Of a DNA stretch of 64,000 bases, positions 1 through 12,381 are shown in pieces. Numbering within the stretch: position 1 is the first letter of the stretch; the number at the start of each line of letters is the position of its first letter. The notes under the pieces were generated by a model, which saw only the letters and a program-made list of their open reading frames with translations, had not been told where the DNA came from and made no database searches. The translations under genes and the position numbers were made by a program. The stretch is from Parietaria judaica (Eukaryota > Streptophyta > Magnoliopsida > Rosales > Urticaceae). Location: assembly GCA_954871525.1 (NCBI GenBank), contig OX940864.1, positions 5,760,001 through 5,824,000 on the forward strand, written 5' to 3'.

Positions 1-1618
1 TTTTATTTAAAAAATAATGTAATGGTTTTAATTTCGGTTGGTATGTTTGATAGAAGTTGCTCTCTTGAGTTATTTTCATGAATACATAATAGTATAACTA
101 ATATTAATTTAATAGTCTTGCATTATTTTCTATAGATAATGTCGTCATATTAATGGAGTAGGGTCGTTTTCGCATCAATTATTTGTTGTTGTTTTAGATT
201 TGAATCAAGTTTGATTTGTTTTTTTCCCATGCAAAAATATAAAACTGTATTTCTACCCTAGTTCTTTCGGTGTGTTTCTTTAGTTAAATTTTCAAGTCAT
301 AGTAGTACTAATTTTCACCTAACAGTTTGGCCCTTGTGCCTTTTTATTATGAGCTCCATTGAACCCTGAAAAATCGGAAGATAATAGAGTTTTTACATCA
401 TTACGTCACTACAACTTGTTTATATTTGTGTTTGAGAAGTACATTATTACTTGATGGTATTTTTATCAATTATTTGCCTAAAACTCTCAACCAAGTTAAA
501 TGTTGCCACAAAATAATATATATTGTTTTCTTTCCAATGTTTATGGTTATTGTGCTTTTTTTTATTTTTATTTTTATAAGAATGAGTGCAATTGTGCATG
601 GTGCACCAACGAACAAAGTAAAAAATAAATAAATAAAGCAATGTACGTACTTAATATTTTGATTTTTCTAAGTGCATAAACCCATTTTATTATGGTGAAG
701 TTTTCGAATGTCTACTATCTACTTTTTCAATTGATTTTAACACAATTTTTTGATGCGCCGTTTGGTCTCGGACACACTGTGGTATTGATGGGACTTTAAC
801 GACTAGTAGATGAAGTTTCAAAGAGAAGCAAAATAGTGAACGTTGAGAACTTTGATCATAAAAGAATTATTGAATTTATATACCATCACAAAATAAATTA
901 ATACTTTTGACGTGATTAACCCTATAAGAAAATGCTAAACCTCTTTTAGGGGAGAGTGATTAAAAGGGAAGATTAATTAAGGTAATTAAACCAGTAGGCT
1001 AAACATTCACCCACGAGGAAGAATGATTATTAGAAGTGAGAGTGAGATTAAGATTGTGATTAAGCTACTAAACGCTTCTTATGGGGAAGATTAAAAGTGG
1101 GATTAGGGTTAAGCTTTTCGAAGCCATGCGGAGATGATCATGATATATAATAGGGTTTGGAATTAAGCAGCCAATGAGTCACGAGCCATGGCAGAAGAAG
1201 AGAGTGAGCTTTCCTTTTGGTGCATCAACTCATTGCATGTTGTCCTTTACATGCCAATATCTTCAATTTCGGGGGTTAAAAAGCATAGGCAAATAATTGA
1301 GGTTTGAGACCCCAACGTATTTAAGTACGAGACGAGTGTGGTCCTTACAGACATGTCAGAGAAACAAACCCATTTGTCATGTCTCGTGGTCCTTAACCTA
1401 CGAGCAAATAGTAGGGTTTTATTGCTCTCTTTCATTTTCGTGCACTTTCTCGTGCCCGTATTTGTGATAAATTAAAGCACTTTTTACTTCATATACTTAC
1501 ATATTAGTGCAAATACTTGCCGTTTTGTCACTAAAACGACACGGTTATATATACTATTGGATATCTTTATGCTTCATAATCTTATATCCAATGTTGTATC
1601 ATCAGAGACAGCCACTTG

Positions 1619-1712
1619 AGATGGGCATGCTATGGGCCATGGGTGGGGCTACCCGTCCGGCCCTTTTTTTAGGTACGGGCAGCCCGTGCCCGCCCTGGAT
1701 GGTTTCCATTGA
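1619..1712. repeat. GC-rich repeat relic (GGGC/GCCC type)
   Basis: A sharply GC-rich island rich in gggc, gcccg and gcccgccc words inside AT-rich DNA. The same word style recurs at 3530-3800, 5093-5180, 8866-8930, 26455-26782 and 27076-27232, so these look like decayed pieces of one dispersed family. No ends or target duplication can be defined. Short open frames here come from the GC content, not from genes. Confidence 0.4.
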
Positions 1713-2367
1713 GAGCAGGCGCCCACTTCCCATGTAATTTGACTTCGGCCCACTCGTCCAGTTTGTACTATCATAATGTTTCATTGCTCCTTATCGTCTG
1801 ATATTTAGCAATTTCGCAAGAATTTGCATACCTATATACTAATATTGGCCAAGTTGCCCATATTGATTGCCACATATTGCGGATTCGCATGAGATGAATT
1901 TTGATTAGAATATGCGTCAAAAGTAATAAATAAAATTTGGATTTAATAGATGTAGTATCTCAACACGAATGCGGTTATCAGATATTTTTTTTTACTCGGA
2001 TTGTTTGGATCCTAATTTCTGTTCCAAATTTTCCTCATTATCCATATGGATTTCGAGCAAAATCTAGGATAGGATAAAATACAGATAGGATTTCGACAAC
2101 AAAATAATATTTTGTTGTATTGATTTCATGGTTGTAATATGCAGCGACAATTGATAGCAGCTTTTGTGATGCAGGTTCATTTTCATAATTGAAATTTTGG
2201 ACCACATCTCTCGTTTTGGGGCACTTTTGCCTCACAAAGCGTGGTCCAAAAACACCTTGCTTTCTAGTTTTTACCTTCAAATATATTTACATAAAAAACA
2301 TTCCATTGTTCAACATGGGTATTCATTAACAAAGTGTACTACTAGTACATGATATAAGTCTGGCTTC

Positions 2368-2414
2368 AAGTTGTCGTTTCTTCAACGAGCAAGAAAAAGT
2401 TGTCGTTTCTTCAA
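2368..2414. repeat. 18-bp direct repeat pair
   Basis: The word AAGTTGTCGTTTCTTCAA occurs at 2368-2385 and again at 2397-2414, separated by 11 bases. It is a small local duplication of unknown meaning. Confidence 0.7.
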
Positions 2415-2674
2415 GTAATTGAAAAGTACAAACGCTGCAATGCTACATTTAGATGCATTTTTTTTTTCATTATTTGGTGGATATTCTTTGTTTGTTTTGA
2501 CATTTAAAGAGGCTTAGGCTGATCCCGAGCCTAATGGAGGACCAAATAGTATAAGAGAACCACATTGATAAGGCCCAATACTAAGGCCCATTGGACTACC
2601 TGTGATTGTTATTGAAATTTTGAGTTAGCATATTGCAATAGAAAAGAAAAGAAAAAATATCATATACACGTAAC

Positions 2675-3346
2675 TAGGGGTGAACAAACGAGTCTTCGGT
2701 TCGGTTTTCATAACTATTTATACAGATTACCGCATTTTCAGTTTTTTCAATTTTAAAACCGAAAGCCGCACTGTTGAAGTTTAAAACCACTTGTACCAAT
2801 TACCGCTATATCGGTTTTAAATTCGGTTTAAATTCGGTTTTAACCGCATTTTGACAAGATGTTATATAATCATCGTATATTTGAAAAATCAAATTACTAT
2901 TAGATAATCTAAAGTAAGAAAATAATTAGTAATGAACAAATCGATTAAATTAAAAATAATGGAGTCAATTCTCTTACGGCCTTTATTCATTATTTTTCAA
3001 ACGGAAAGAAATAATTGCAATAAAAACACACTATTTAAAATAAAATAAGACTAAATGAATCAATGAATGAAAAATTCATGCCAAAACATTATTATATAGA
3101 TATTAAATGCTAAAGGCCAAACATTTATCTATTTTTAAATATATAAAATATTTAAATTTATTATCGGGGTTAATCGTTAATCGGTAGCGGTTTTTATCGT
3201 GAAAACCGTAACCGCTACCATTTAGCAAAAAGCGGTAGCGGTTTAAACCGCATTTTTTGGTATTTCAAAAAAAGCATAAATTTTCGGTAGTGAAAAAATC
3301 GGTAAATTAATGTTATCGGTTTTAGATTCGGTTTAGTACACCCCTA
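2675..3346. mobile_element. hAT-like non-autonomous element with 8-bp TSD
   Basis: The element begins TAGGGGTG and ends CACCCCTA. It is flanked by a perfect 8-base duplication, CACGTAAC, at 2667-2674 and 3347-3354. An 8-base duplication with T-A-G-G-G ends is the hallmark of the hAT superfamily. Inside, both arms carry CGGTTT/AAACCG and AGCGGTAGCGG words in inverted arrangement around an AT-rich centre. There is no transposase frame, so it would need enzyme from elsewhere. It is 672 bp long. Confidence 0.85.
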
Positions 3347-3529
3347 CACGTAACTCTAGTATTTTCACTAAATTCTTGTTTGTATGATCATAAATTTGAT
3401 CGGACGAAAATAATAAATTGATCAAAAATTAAATTCATTTGACCTCCCACAGTCAATCATTTATTAGCCTTCACTGATCATAAATATTGGGAGAGAAAAC
3501 TACAAGCCCAAGTTGCTAGATTGTAGTCT

Positions 3530-3800
3530 TCGCCAGAGGGGCAGGCACGGGTGGGCCCCCTGATCTGCCTTGGCACAAGCTGCGGGTGCCGGTTCTCATG
3601 CCCATTGAGGGTGGGGTTTGCTCGAGCCGAGCAAATAAGGTGGGTAGAGTTGCGGGTCCTCTTCTTAATTTAATGTCATAGTGGAATGAAAAGAAGAAAA
3701 AAATGTATCCCTTTGACCACTCTATTTTTCTTTATGGATCGGGCTACTCATGCCCGAGACCATTCCGGGCTCTGACTGCCCGTTCCCAGCGAAAAGGCAG
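3530..3800. repeat. GC-rich repeat relic
   Basis: Two GC-rich blocks (about 3535-3660 and 3735-3795) with gggtgggccccc, gggctactcatgcccg and similar words flank a short AT-rich centre, perhaps the two arms of one decayed inverted-repeat element. No clean ends are visible. Confidence 0.35.
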
Positions 3801-5092
3801 AAACTCCCTAGTCCTATCACTTTTCCCACTCCTATTGCTAGATTTTTCCAAATAAGTAATACAAGCAAATTCATTTAGTAAGTTGCTTATGTAATGATAG
3901 ATTTCAACTTAATTAATCAAAAGTCATAAAAAATAAAATAAAAAAATATAGGTCTATGTTCGTCTAGTTTACGTATTCCTTCAAATGGGCTAAAGGACTG
4001 CCGTAAGATGATGGATGAATAGTGTATTACTTTAAATAATGTAAAAAATAGTAATAAATTACATGTTAAAGTTAAAGACGAGTAAATCTACTTTTTCTTG
4101 TTGTGTTTCTTTCGTTTTACCTCTTTATTGCTAGTAGAACCTAAACGGTTTGGTGCAATTAAAAGGAGCCCCAAAGCCCATTGTGTGTCATTATTGTGTA
4201 TTAATGGACTTGGTTTAAATTATCTTATTTAATTAAAAGGTCAACGGTCAACCTAATAACACTCCTCAAAAGTTAAAACTTAAAACATAGATTCTGCTCA
4301 ATGGGTAAATTTCTATAATTACATTCTAAGAGCAAAACTTAATATTTTATATTTATGTATTAATTTTTATTATGATGTATGTAGGTGCTTTACCGTAACA
4401 AATGCTATAGGGTCACATCAATACCAAAACACCCATGAAATCGTGAATATCATACGGATTGGTTTTACATAAAATATAGTCAAATGCATTTTTTGTTTTA
4501 TCATATCAAAAGAATAAAGAGACTATAGATATAAGGCGATCTTCAAGAGTCACAAATCCACGTTGGTTTAAAGCAAAGCGTCGGAGCCTCATCACTTCTC
4601 AACCAACCACATCTCAATGCAACCATAATTCTGTGTATTGTATACTACAAATTATTGTACTTTCCAAATTCATTAACTACACTTGTAGTTTCTCTAAAAT
4701 CTATTTTTAGACTTCAAAATTTCAAAATTTATGCTACAATTTTTTTTATTTTTTATTTTTACTATTTGAGTCCCACCATTATGTTTTATTTTTATCCATA
4801 TGAAATTCACTTTATCAACAATCTAAACTGATTTTATTTCCGATTCGCCAAGACTCACTTTGCCTGAGCCCTCCTGAATCTTGTTATGTTAGGCTTTTGA
4901 AACTAAAGCATGATGACTCTTAATTCGGTCTTTTTTTTTTCTTTTTTTTTTTTAAGTAAAAAATTAAATGATTATTCAAAGAGTAATAAATATGAATCAA
5001 GAAAATAGAAATGAATCCATTGGTTAAAAAAATATATTTAAAAACCACTTAAAAAACATAATAACTTTTTAAAAAATGTTTATTCTATGTCG
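3801..5092. other. AT-rich intergenic DNA, no gene seen
   Basis: No coding frame, RNA gene or clear repeat could be recognised; there are only homopolymer tracts, such as the T-rich run near 4930-4955. Confidence 0.6.
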
Positions 5093-5180
5093 AATGGGCT
5101 GCCCGGTTCAGAAATAGTTTCAAGAGAGAAAGAGATGGGCTTTCAAGCCGACGAGCTAGCCGTGGCCGCCCGATGAGTAA
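5093..5180. repeat. GC-rich repeat relic
   Basis: A short GC-rich stretch with gggctgcccgg, gatgggctttcaagccg and gtggccgcccgatg, in the style of the other GGGC/GCCC relics in this window. Boundaries are approximate. Confidence 0.3.
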
Positions 5181-5513
5181 GTCTTATAAGTTTGGTTAGA
5201 TAGATATGATGTTGGTATGATTAGCCTTATTAATCAAACTAATTGAATGATTATCCCGCTCATCATTGTGAGTGTTTTGGTTATATTTTATATCTAATCA
5301 CAGGTAATTGTTTTTATTTCTTTCATATCCCTACAAGCAAAGCAAGGATATACATGTCAAATTAATTATTATGTTATCTAGTATAAATGTGTTATAATGT
5401 ATATATCATTGAATTGAACAACATTTTATTAAGTGCGGGTAAATGATTTGAAATTAATGAGCCAGAAATATCGTGCACGTTGTATTCAAACAAGCCATAG
5501 AATATTATTAAGT

Positions 5514-6190
5514 AAGACTAATTTATGCAAACACCCCTGAACTAGTTGGGGATGCACTAAATATCCCCATGAGGCCGGAAAATCGCGCAATCACCATATG
5601 CGAAAGTTGTGCTTAAAGGTTAAGTACTGTTTAAATATCACCACTCGTTTGCATTTGAAATTTACCGGCGTTGATAAAGACGGGCGTAAATTTTTTGGCC
5701 CAAAACTTGATTTCGACACATTTTTACTACAATTAACCGAGGATAATGTACTTATTCTAATTAAAAATTCAAAAATGTATGTAAAAACCAATTCTTTATC
5801 TTCAATTAAATATTTAATAGAAATAATTTCAATAATCGGGCCAGTCTTATTTATTTAAACGTAATTTCGTAGGAAACCAGGAGTGCCTCCCGAAAGGGGC
5901 AGAAGCCGGGCCAGGGCATAGGGGTCTTTTTGCTGTTCTTCAAACTTTATAATATTTTCCTCGATCGAAGAAGTGCCTAAATTGAGAGACATCAAAAGAA
6001 AAAATATATCAAAAATGGATGACCAAAGGGCAAAATTCTTAAAATATAGTAAATTACTAGAAGAGAAGAAAAAAGCCCATCTCAAGATGCTGACTTTCAA
6101 ACATTACACGATTGCCCATTTCCAACCTCAAATACTTATAAAAAATAGGGACACGGTTTTCCTCTGTTCAACACCAACCCCCAAATATTG
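5514..6190. repeat. Possible decayed inverted-repeat element
   Basis: The left part (gcaatcaccatatgcgaaagtt, read across 5588-5609) and the right part around 6085-6115, read on the other strand, share a loosely similar stretch. This suggests a degenerate inverted-repeat insertion. Small open frames inside (5598-5858 plus, 5855-6100 minus) have no family likeness. No target duplication was found. Confidence 0.25.
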
Positions 6191-6368
6191 ATCGGAAATC
6201 GATGAAACATGCATCAAAATAAAACAAGGGGTAAAATGGGTAATGGAGGAAAATGTATTACTTATAATATAGACTCAATAAAAATCTCAGCTTCAATAGT
6301 CATGAATAATGGTCAAAATATTGAAAAATCAAAACACGGATTTCATCACGTAAAGAGAGTAGAAATCT

Positions 6369-6373
<5 letters not shown>

Positions 6374-6408
<35 letters not shown>
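6374..6408. repeat. (TA)n microsatellite beside the F-box stop codon
   Basis: A run of about 17 TA dinucleotides ends directly at the stop codon of the F-box gene, so it forms the first bases of that gene's 3' untranslated region. Confidence 0.95.
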
Positions 6409-6411
<3 letters not shown>

Positions 6412-7635
6412 GGGAGAAATTTGAAGCCTTGGTTCGAAGCAAAAACCGGTGAAGAGCTGAAGCGGGAATTTCTTGGTGACGGGGCATTTCTGTGACCACT
6501 TCCACATCTTCTGATTCATGTCGTACATCAGGAGAACCGGTGCCCCGTAGCTCTGGATATAAACGACGTCGTCCGCGCCGCTGCTTGCGAAGACGTCATC
6601 GAACTCCCCGAACCCCTGGAACAGTTTGTGCGGCATTCTCGCAATTTCCTGCCACTCCTTCCGGGAGTTCAGGACCCATATCCCGATCCCTTTGATGATA
6701 TCGGGCCGCTCGTGCTTCCCGATCCCCCCGACCATCACGAGCCGTTCCTTCATGTTCATCAGGCGGCCGCAGGTGAGGGCACACGGGACTGGAACAAAAC
6801 TCCGTATCAGCGACCCGCGAGAAGCGGAAGAGCCCGGGGTGAGATCGTACGTGATCAGCCCGTGGCGACACTCTGGCGAGCCCCCGCCCGTTGAGTAGAT
6901 CAGGAAGTACAGGACCCTGTCGCATATGACGCTCTCGTTCCCAGCCCTCCACCCGGTCAGAACCTCGGTCAATGAAGTGGCCCACGTCGCCCTTTTAGAG
7001 TCGTACAAGTGGATCGAGATGTCGCACTGGAAGAAGTTACCCGGGACCTGTATGGACCTCACAATTGAGACCGTGTACCCAAGAGAGACCCGATCGGTGT
7101 AGATTGCGAGCGCGCTGTAGTCTGAGGATCGCAGCCCGGGCAGGTCCTCGAGCCTCCGCCACTGCCTCGTGATGGGGTTGCACACGCAGAGCTCGGACCG
7201 GCTGTCGTTGTCCATCGAGCATACCAAGCCATACGACGAGGCGATGAACCAGTTGGGCGCTCCAATGCACGGTAGCTCAAGCCCATACCATTTGCGGAAC
7301 AGGGGATCGTATGCATAGCCGATTGCTTCGTTGGAGTTCGTGAACATGAAATACCACGGCATTTGAGACAGAGCGCTCGAGAAATTCCACAAAAACCGCT
7401 CCGAGCTCACGATTTCGTTCCACCGTTTGCAGACGCAGCCTGCTCGGAAGATGCTCGGGATCGGGAGGTGGGCCAGGATCCGTTCCAGCAAGTGATCGGG
7501 TAAAATCAGGTCAGCCGAAACTGTGTTAACTTCTTTGCTGCCTTCGTCGCTGAGGTCTGAGTACGAATCGATCTCGCCGATCTCCCTCGACATGTCATTC
7601 AGGCAATGACTGATCCACGATGTCTCCCCCTCCAT
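6409..7635 (-). CDS. HWS: F-box/kelch-repeat protein, HAWAIIAN SKIRT type
   Basis: Encodes 408 residues without a coding intron. An F-box (residues about 43-83, LPDHLLERILAHLP then CKRWNEIVSS) is followed by a kelch/galactose-oxidase-like propeller with the motifs NWFIASSYGLVC, GWRAGNESVIC, CGRLMNMKERLVMVGGIGKH and CPVTKKFPLQLFTGFCFEP. Length and sequence follow Arabidopsis At3g61590 (HWS, 411 aa) from MEGETSW to the end. F-box proteins of this kind bind SKP1 in SCF ubiquitin ligases; HWS is known from work on sepal/stamen fusion, organ growth and microRNA activity. I chose the ATG at 7635, which matches the family start; the frame is open 17 codons further, but that part is leader next to a splice acceptor. 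The coding region is GC-rich against AT-rich flanks. The related miR394 target LCR is a poorer match. Confidence 0.92.
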
Positions 7636-7658
7636 GACAAGAATCAAAACCAAAATAT

Positions 7659-8450
7659 CTGCAAAGAAGAATAAATAATCACACAACTAACCCAAAAGAA
7701 AAGAAGAAAAAAAAAAAAACCCGAGACAAAAATTTCCAGAAAAGAGCTCCTTCTACCTCAAGAGAGATCTCGGTCACGAAAAATCACGAGAACCTAGCTA
7801 CCGCCAATCGGGGCCTGAACGCACAAGGATTAGCGAATCGGGATTTAGAATACAAATTTAATTAATAAATTACAATGTCAAAATGAAAGATTCGTCTAAC
7901 AAACCAACAAACAATCCCAAAACCACACTAAATTTGTACCACATTTACACAGCCAATCAAGAAAATGCAAATCAAGAGAACCCAGTCACCATTTAAAAAA
8001 AATAAAAAATCAAAGGACATTAAAAGGGAAAATGCAAAGGATAGGTTCATTACCACAATGAGTAAAGAACAGTGAAAAAGAGCCATTACAAAATAATACC
8101 CCAAAAATGAACAGAATTTTATCCAAAACAAGGCTTTGTTTAATAACAAAAAAAAAAGGTCACTATATTCACAAACCCTAAGAGCGATTAGAGACTGAGA
8201 TCAATGAATAAAATAATGTTTAGGTGGCGAGAGATTAGTCCATCGTTGCTATTCAATCAAACATCAAAACCCAACAAGGATTTTTCGAAAAATAAGCTAA
8301 GCCAATACCATAGACGAGAGCAAAAGCGGATCAATGGCGACACTGGATTAGCCAGATTAAAATATAATAAAATAATAATTAAAAAAAACTTTCAGCCATA
8401 GATTTTATAAGGAAGTAGCTCAAGGAGAGAGAGACCCACCATGGACAAAC
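7659..8450 (-). other. Likely 5'-UTR intron of the F-box gene
   Basis: On the minus strand TTCTTTGCAG ends an intron 23 bases before the ATG, after a T-rich tract. The matching donor is probably GAG|GTTTGT (boundary 8450/8451) or ATG|GTGGGT (8439/8440). The first exon would then contain the CT-rich leader up to about 8755. Inferred from splice consensus only. Confidence 0.55.
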
Positions 8451-8634
8451 CTCGCGTAATGCTCTTCCTCTGCGAGTAGCCAAATGGGTCTGCCCAGATT
8501 CGCCCGAACTCGCCAGATTTAACGTCAATGAATAACGACAGAGTGTATATGTGCGTATATATATATATATATGAAAGGAGTTGCAGAGACTACCCAAGAG
8601 AAAGGCGAAATGGGTATTCTTCGAACAAAAATTC

Positions 8635-8636
<2 letters not shown>

Positions 8637-8669
<33 letters not shown>
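8637..8669. repeat. (GA)n microsatellite in the F-box leader
   Basis: A pure GA run of about 16 units. On the minus strand it is a CT tract in the probable 5' leader of the F-box gene, a common feature of plant leaders. Confidence 0.9.
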
Positions 8670-8671
<2 letters not shown>

Positions 8672-8865
8672 TTTTTGGATTTCTTCTTTTTTGAAATACA
8701 ACAAAAACGACGGAAGAGAATGAAATGGGAGGGCGGTTTTTGAACAGAGCGAAGGCGAGTGGAGGCGCGTGTCTTTCGATTTTCTTATATTTTAATATTT
8801 TTCAAAACTGTTATTATTTAGTCACTATAGTTTTAGGTTAAGTGAGTGGATCACTGAAAAGCAAG

Positions 8866-8930
8866 GATGAAAACCCGGCCGGGCCCGCGATTGCCTGCGG
8901 CAACCCGACGTTTATCCGACGACCATTTAA
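8866..8930. repeat. GC-rich repeat relic
   Basis: A short GC-rich island (aacccggccgggcccgcg...) upstream of the F-box gene, like the other GGGC/GCCC relics. From here to about 9517 the sequence is homopolymer-rich (A and T runs, TTTC repeats) and shows no gene. Confidence 0.35.
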
Positions 8931-9517
8931 TTTATGTCAAATTTAGATATCTTTTTTTTTTCAAGCGAGAAGATAAAATTTTTGTAATTATTTGTTAATT
9001 TGTATTAAGAGAATAAAGAGATAGGGAAAGAAAAAAAAAAACAATGCTTTTTTTTTTTGAAATGAAAAAAAAAAAAACATGCATAAATCATAATGCTTTC
9101 TTACTCACCACTTATTAGTTACTTATTGTGACTTTTTATTGCCCTTTTTTATTTCCTTTTAAATTATGTAACTCACCACTTTCTTTCTTTCTTTCTTTCC
9201 TTTTTTTTTTTTTTTTGCATTTTACCTACTTTTTCTTTTCTTTTCTTTTTTGTTTGAAATTTGGTATATTCTTTGCCAACCATGACAAGATTGTCCAAAA
9301 TACATTTGCTTAACAACAATGGAAGTTTGATATTGGCATAGTTTCTTTTTCTTTCATCCTTTATTCTTTGTATTATGATTATTGAAAAAAAAAATTGTGC
9401 GCTTTTAATTTTCAGTTAGAAAATTTAATTCATTTGCTTTTTTGGGCCTCTTTTGGGCTTTCTTCACCTAACTCAAATCCCATCATTTTGATGAATACCC
9501 TAAGAATTTTTTTTAGG

Positions 9518-10800
9518 GTAAATGAAGCAAATGCCCATTTGTGAGTCTAGGTTTCAAAAAAATGCACAAATCTATTTTTGGTAATTAAAACCACCAAATA
9601 ATAAAAATGTAGACCAATTTGCCCTTCCTTATTTTTTGACGTGCAAATAATTTAAATATCGAAAAAATCCATAATTATTCTAATTAATTAAAACAAAATA
9701 AATCAGTTTCCTTAAATATAGGTTAATCGATATCAAATTCACTTTTCTAATGCAAAACACTTAATCGAATTCAAATTCAATTATCTGATGTATTTACTTT
9801 AAGTTCGTAATTTAAATTACCAAAATTTCGGTAATTATAATTACGGATAAGAGATACATCAATCAAAAAATTTAGAAATACAATATCGAAATTAGAATCA
9901 GAAACAAAATTAACATTGGCCTAAACATGAATCAAATTTGCGTAATTATAATTACAAATTGTAAACTGTAATTTAAATATACGAATCTGTAAATATAAGT
10001 ACAGATTGTAAACTGTAATTTTGGTAATTATAATTACAGATTGTAAACTGTAATTATATATAATTATAATTCCAGACACCACACGAACAGTTTCACCAGA
10101 AATCTAGCCATGCGAGGAGCTATAAACAGAGAGAGAAACAGGACCATAACGTTTCAACGCGAATTTTACTCGAACCAATTTGAATATGGTGTCTCTGTTT
10201 TTTATCACGTATGAGAGAAAGCAAAGATAAAAGTGTGTGAACCTTTGACATAGGCTCGGCGATAGAACTCGGAGCTCAAATCGACATCACTCGCAGGCTC
10301 AAATCGACACAACGGGTCTGACGAAATCGAGGGAATCTCTTGAGGAAGAAATCCGGTGAAATAATCTCGAAAAAACTTCTAAGATTGGGCATCAATCTTT
10401 AATCTTGCGACGGAAGAAGGCGAGGGAGAAATCATAGAGGCGAGGGAAAAGAGAGAGATCTTGGCGATGGAAGAAGCTTCGAAGAGAGAGTGGAGGAAAA
10501 AGTAAATTAATATGTGATAAATGATTAATATTTTTTGAAAAAGTAACATAATTAAATGAAATTGTAATTAATTGGGGGAAGTTGTCAACCACAATTATAG
10601 GAAAAAATAATTTTGAAAATAAAATATATTATTAATAGTTAATACGAAAATTAATAATTATAACTAATATTAGGGTTAATATGGTCCAAATAAAGTTATT
10701 AATGGGTATAAATGAGTTTTAAGAAACTATGGACATTTCTCTTAAACTTTTAGTGTTTTTTGGGCATTTGGTGGTTTTTTTTTATTTATTTTATTTTATC
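9518..10800. mobile_element. Long unclassified element, copy A
   Basis: Both ends and a central block of about 450 bp are shared with 35227-37045. The left end reads GGTAAATGAAG...AAATGCCCATTT, then GGTAATTAAAACCAC. The right end reads TTTGGGCATTTGGTGG followed by a T tract. AAATGCCCA appears inverted near both ends, giving imperfect terminal inverted repeats. The inside holds AATTACAGATTGTAAACTGT-type motifs (9940-10080) and a shared block around 10310-10790 containing a GA-rich stretch. Open frames in the shared block look incidental. No target duplication could be fixed, so the superfamily is unknown. Confidence 0.65.
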
Positions 10801-12373
10801 CAAAGTTAGCTTAACAATGCTTCTTAATGTTAATAACTTCAAATTATGGTCGTTTTACTTTTTTTTGGGAAATTTAATTTTTCTTTCTTTTATTTACTTT
10901 TTTAATAACAATACACTATAATAACCAAAATAGACATTGTAATCAAAATGGTACATCTCTTTATTTTCTAATTTTTAATTAATCTCGTGAAATAATAAAG
11001 ATACTTAAAATTGATTATTAGTAATATAGTAGTTTTATCATTTTATTATTGTATTTTCTAAATAAATTTGGCATGTTTTCTTAAGTAAAGCATTGCTTTC
11101 TTCATGTTTCATTTAACCAAACATGAGTTTTAGATTAATCCAAATAAACATCTTTTATATATATATATATATATATATTCCATTTCGTAGTAATCTCAAG
11201 TAATAGTTGGAGATACTCCATAAATATTTAAATTCAATGATTGAAAATAAAAATTTTCACTAGTAATAATTTTATGTCAATTAGTTACGCTATATTAATA
11301 AGTACGTAGGATTAAATATTTTTTACTACTAATTATCGGTACAAAGAGTGCATAGATATTTATCTTTATTCTTGTATATTTAATTTAATTTAATTAAAAC
11401 TAGGGTAAATAATAAAGCCTCCAGAAGATAAAACAAAAGAAGGAACAAAACATATATTTTCAGAGAATATGCAATCCCAATGCTGAGTGCTGACTAAACA
11501 AAAATAATGCAGAAAAATTTATATTATGGTACAATAAAGTTTAAATGTACCATAATATATTAACACAATACAAACAAAATTGGTTCACTTATTTATGCTT
11601 CTTTTGACATCGATCTCACTAATGCGTATTGCGTAGAACGTGGAGCCTCATTAGATCACCAAAAGAATCCTTTTTTAATTTTATGCATGCATGTCATTAG
11701 GACCCAATTATTTATTTATTTATTATTATTATATATATATATTAGAAACTAGAAAGCATGGGTTAATGCCTTAATATTGTGAAAAAAGCAAGAAAAAACG
11801 TGTTTATATTATGGCTGTGTGCCTGTGTGAGGTTGACTTTGAGAGCAAACATTTCTTTCAATGGAAGTGACGTATGGTACTTGTATTACAAGATATGTTT
11901 GCAGTATAAGAATTATTATTATTATTAATCGCATATATTATCGATCAAGATAGCATGATAAATGTACAATTTTTCTGTGTCGGTAGAAATAGACCCAAGA
12001 CTTTTCGAAGGGTTTTGGAGTGGATTACTACCAGGCCAAACAAATTTAATCGAGAGCAAAACATTATTTATCGGATACATATTACAACGAGGTCTTCATT
12101 TTATGTTTTTGTCTTTACATAATCTCTTGTTTTATAAAATATTTATCTCTAACTCCATATTTTTTTTTACCTTTATACCACATAAATAAAGAACTAAAAG
12201 TGTGCTTTTTAGTTTACTAAATTTTACATATTATAATTTTATTACAATATAATTAAAATTTTATCAATTTTTTATTTTAATTATAATACATAGTTTAGAT
12301 TTTTTTTTCTTTCTTAAATAGTCTATAAATTTACATTTCCCTATTTTATACTTTCTTTCACTACACAGAGATC
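10801..12373. other. AT-rich intergenic DNA, no gene seen
   Basis: Contains TA runs at 11158-11178 and 11731-11741 and long A/T tracts. Small open frames (for example 11962-12189) have no recognisable product. Confidence 0.6.
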
Positions 12374-12381
12374 AAATTACC

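Larger units (their letters stand above)
1..2666. other. AT-rich intergenic DNA, no gene seen
   Basis: I see no protein-coding signal here: open frames are short, AT-driven and match no family I know. It holds one GC-rich repeat relic near 1619 and an 18-bp direct repeat near 2368, listed separately. Confidence 0.6.

Noticed and set aside
6626..6985. Several plus- and minus-strand frames overlapping the F-box gene
   Set aside because: They are shadows of the GC-rich HWS-type coding region in other frames.
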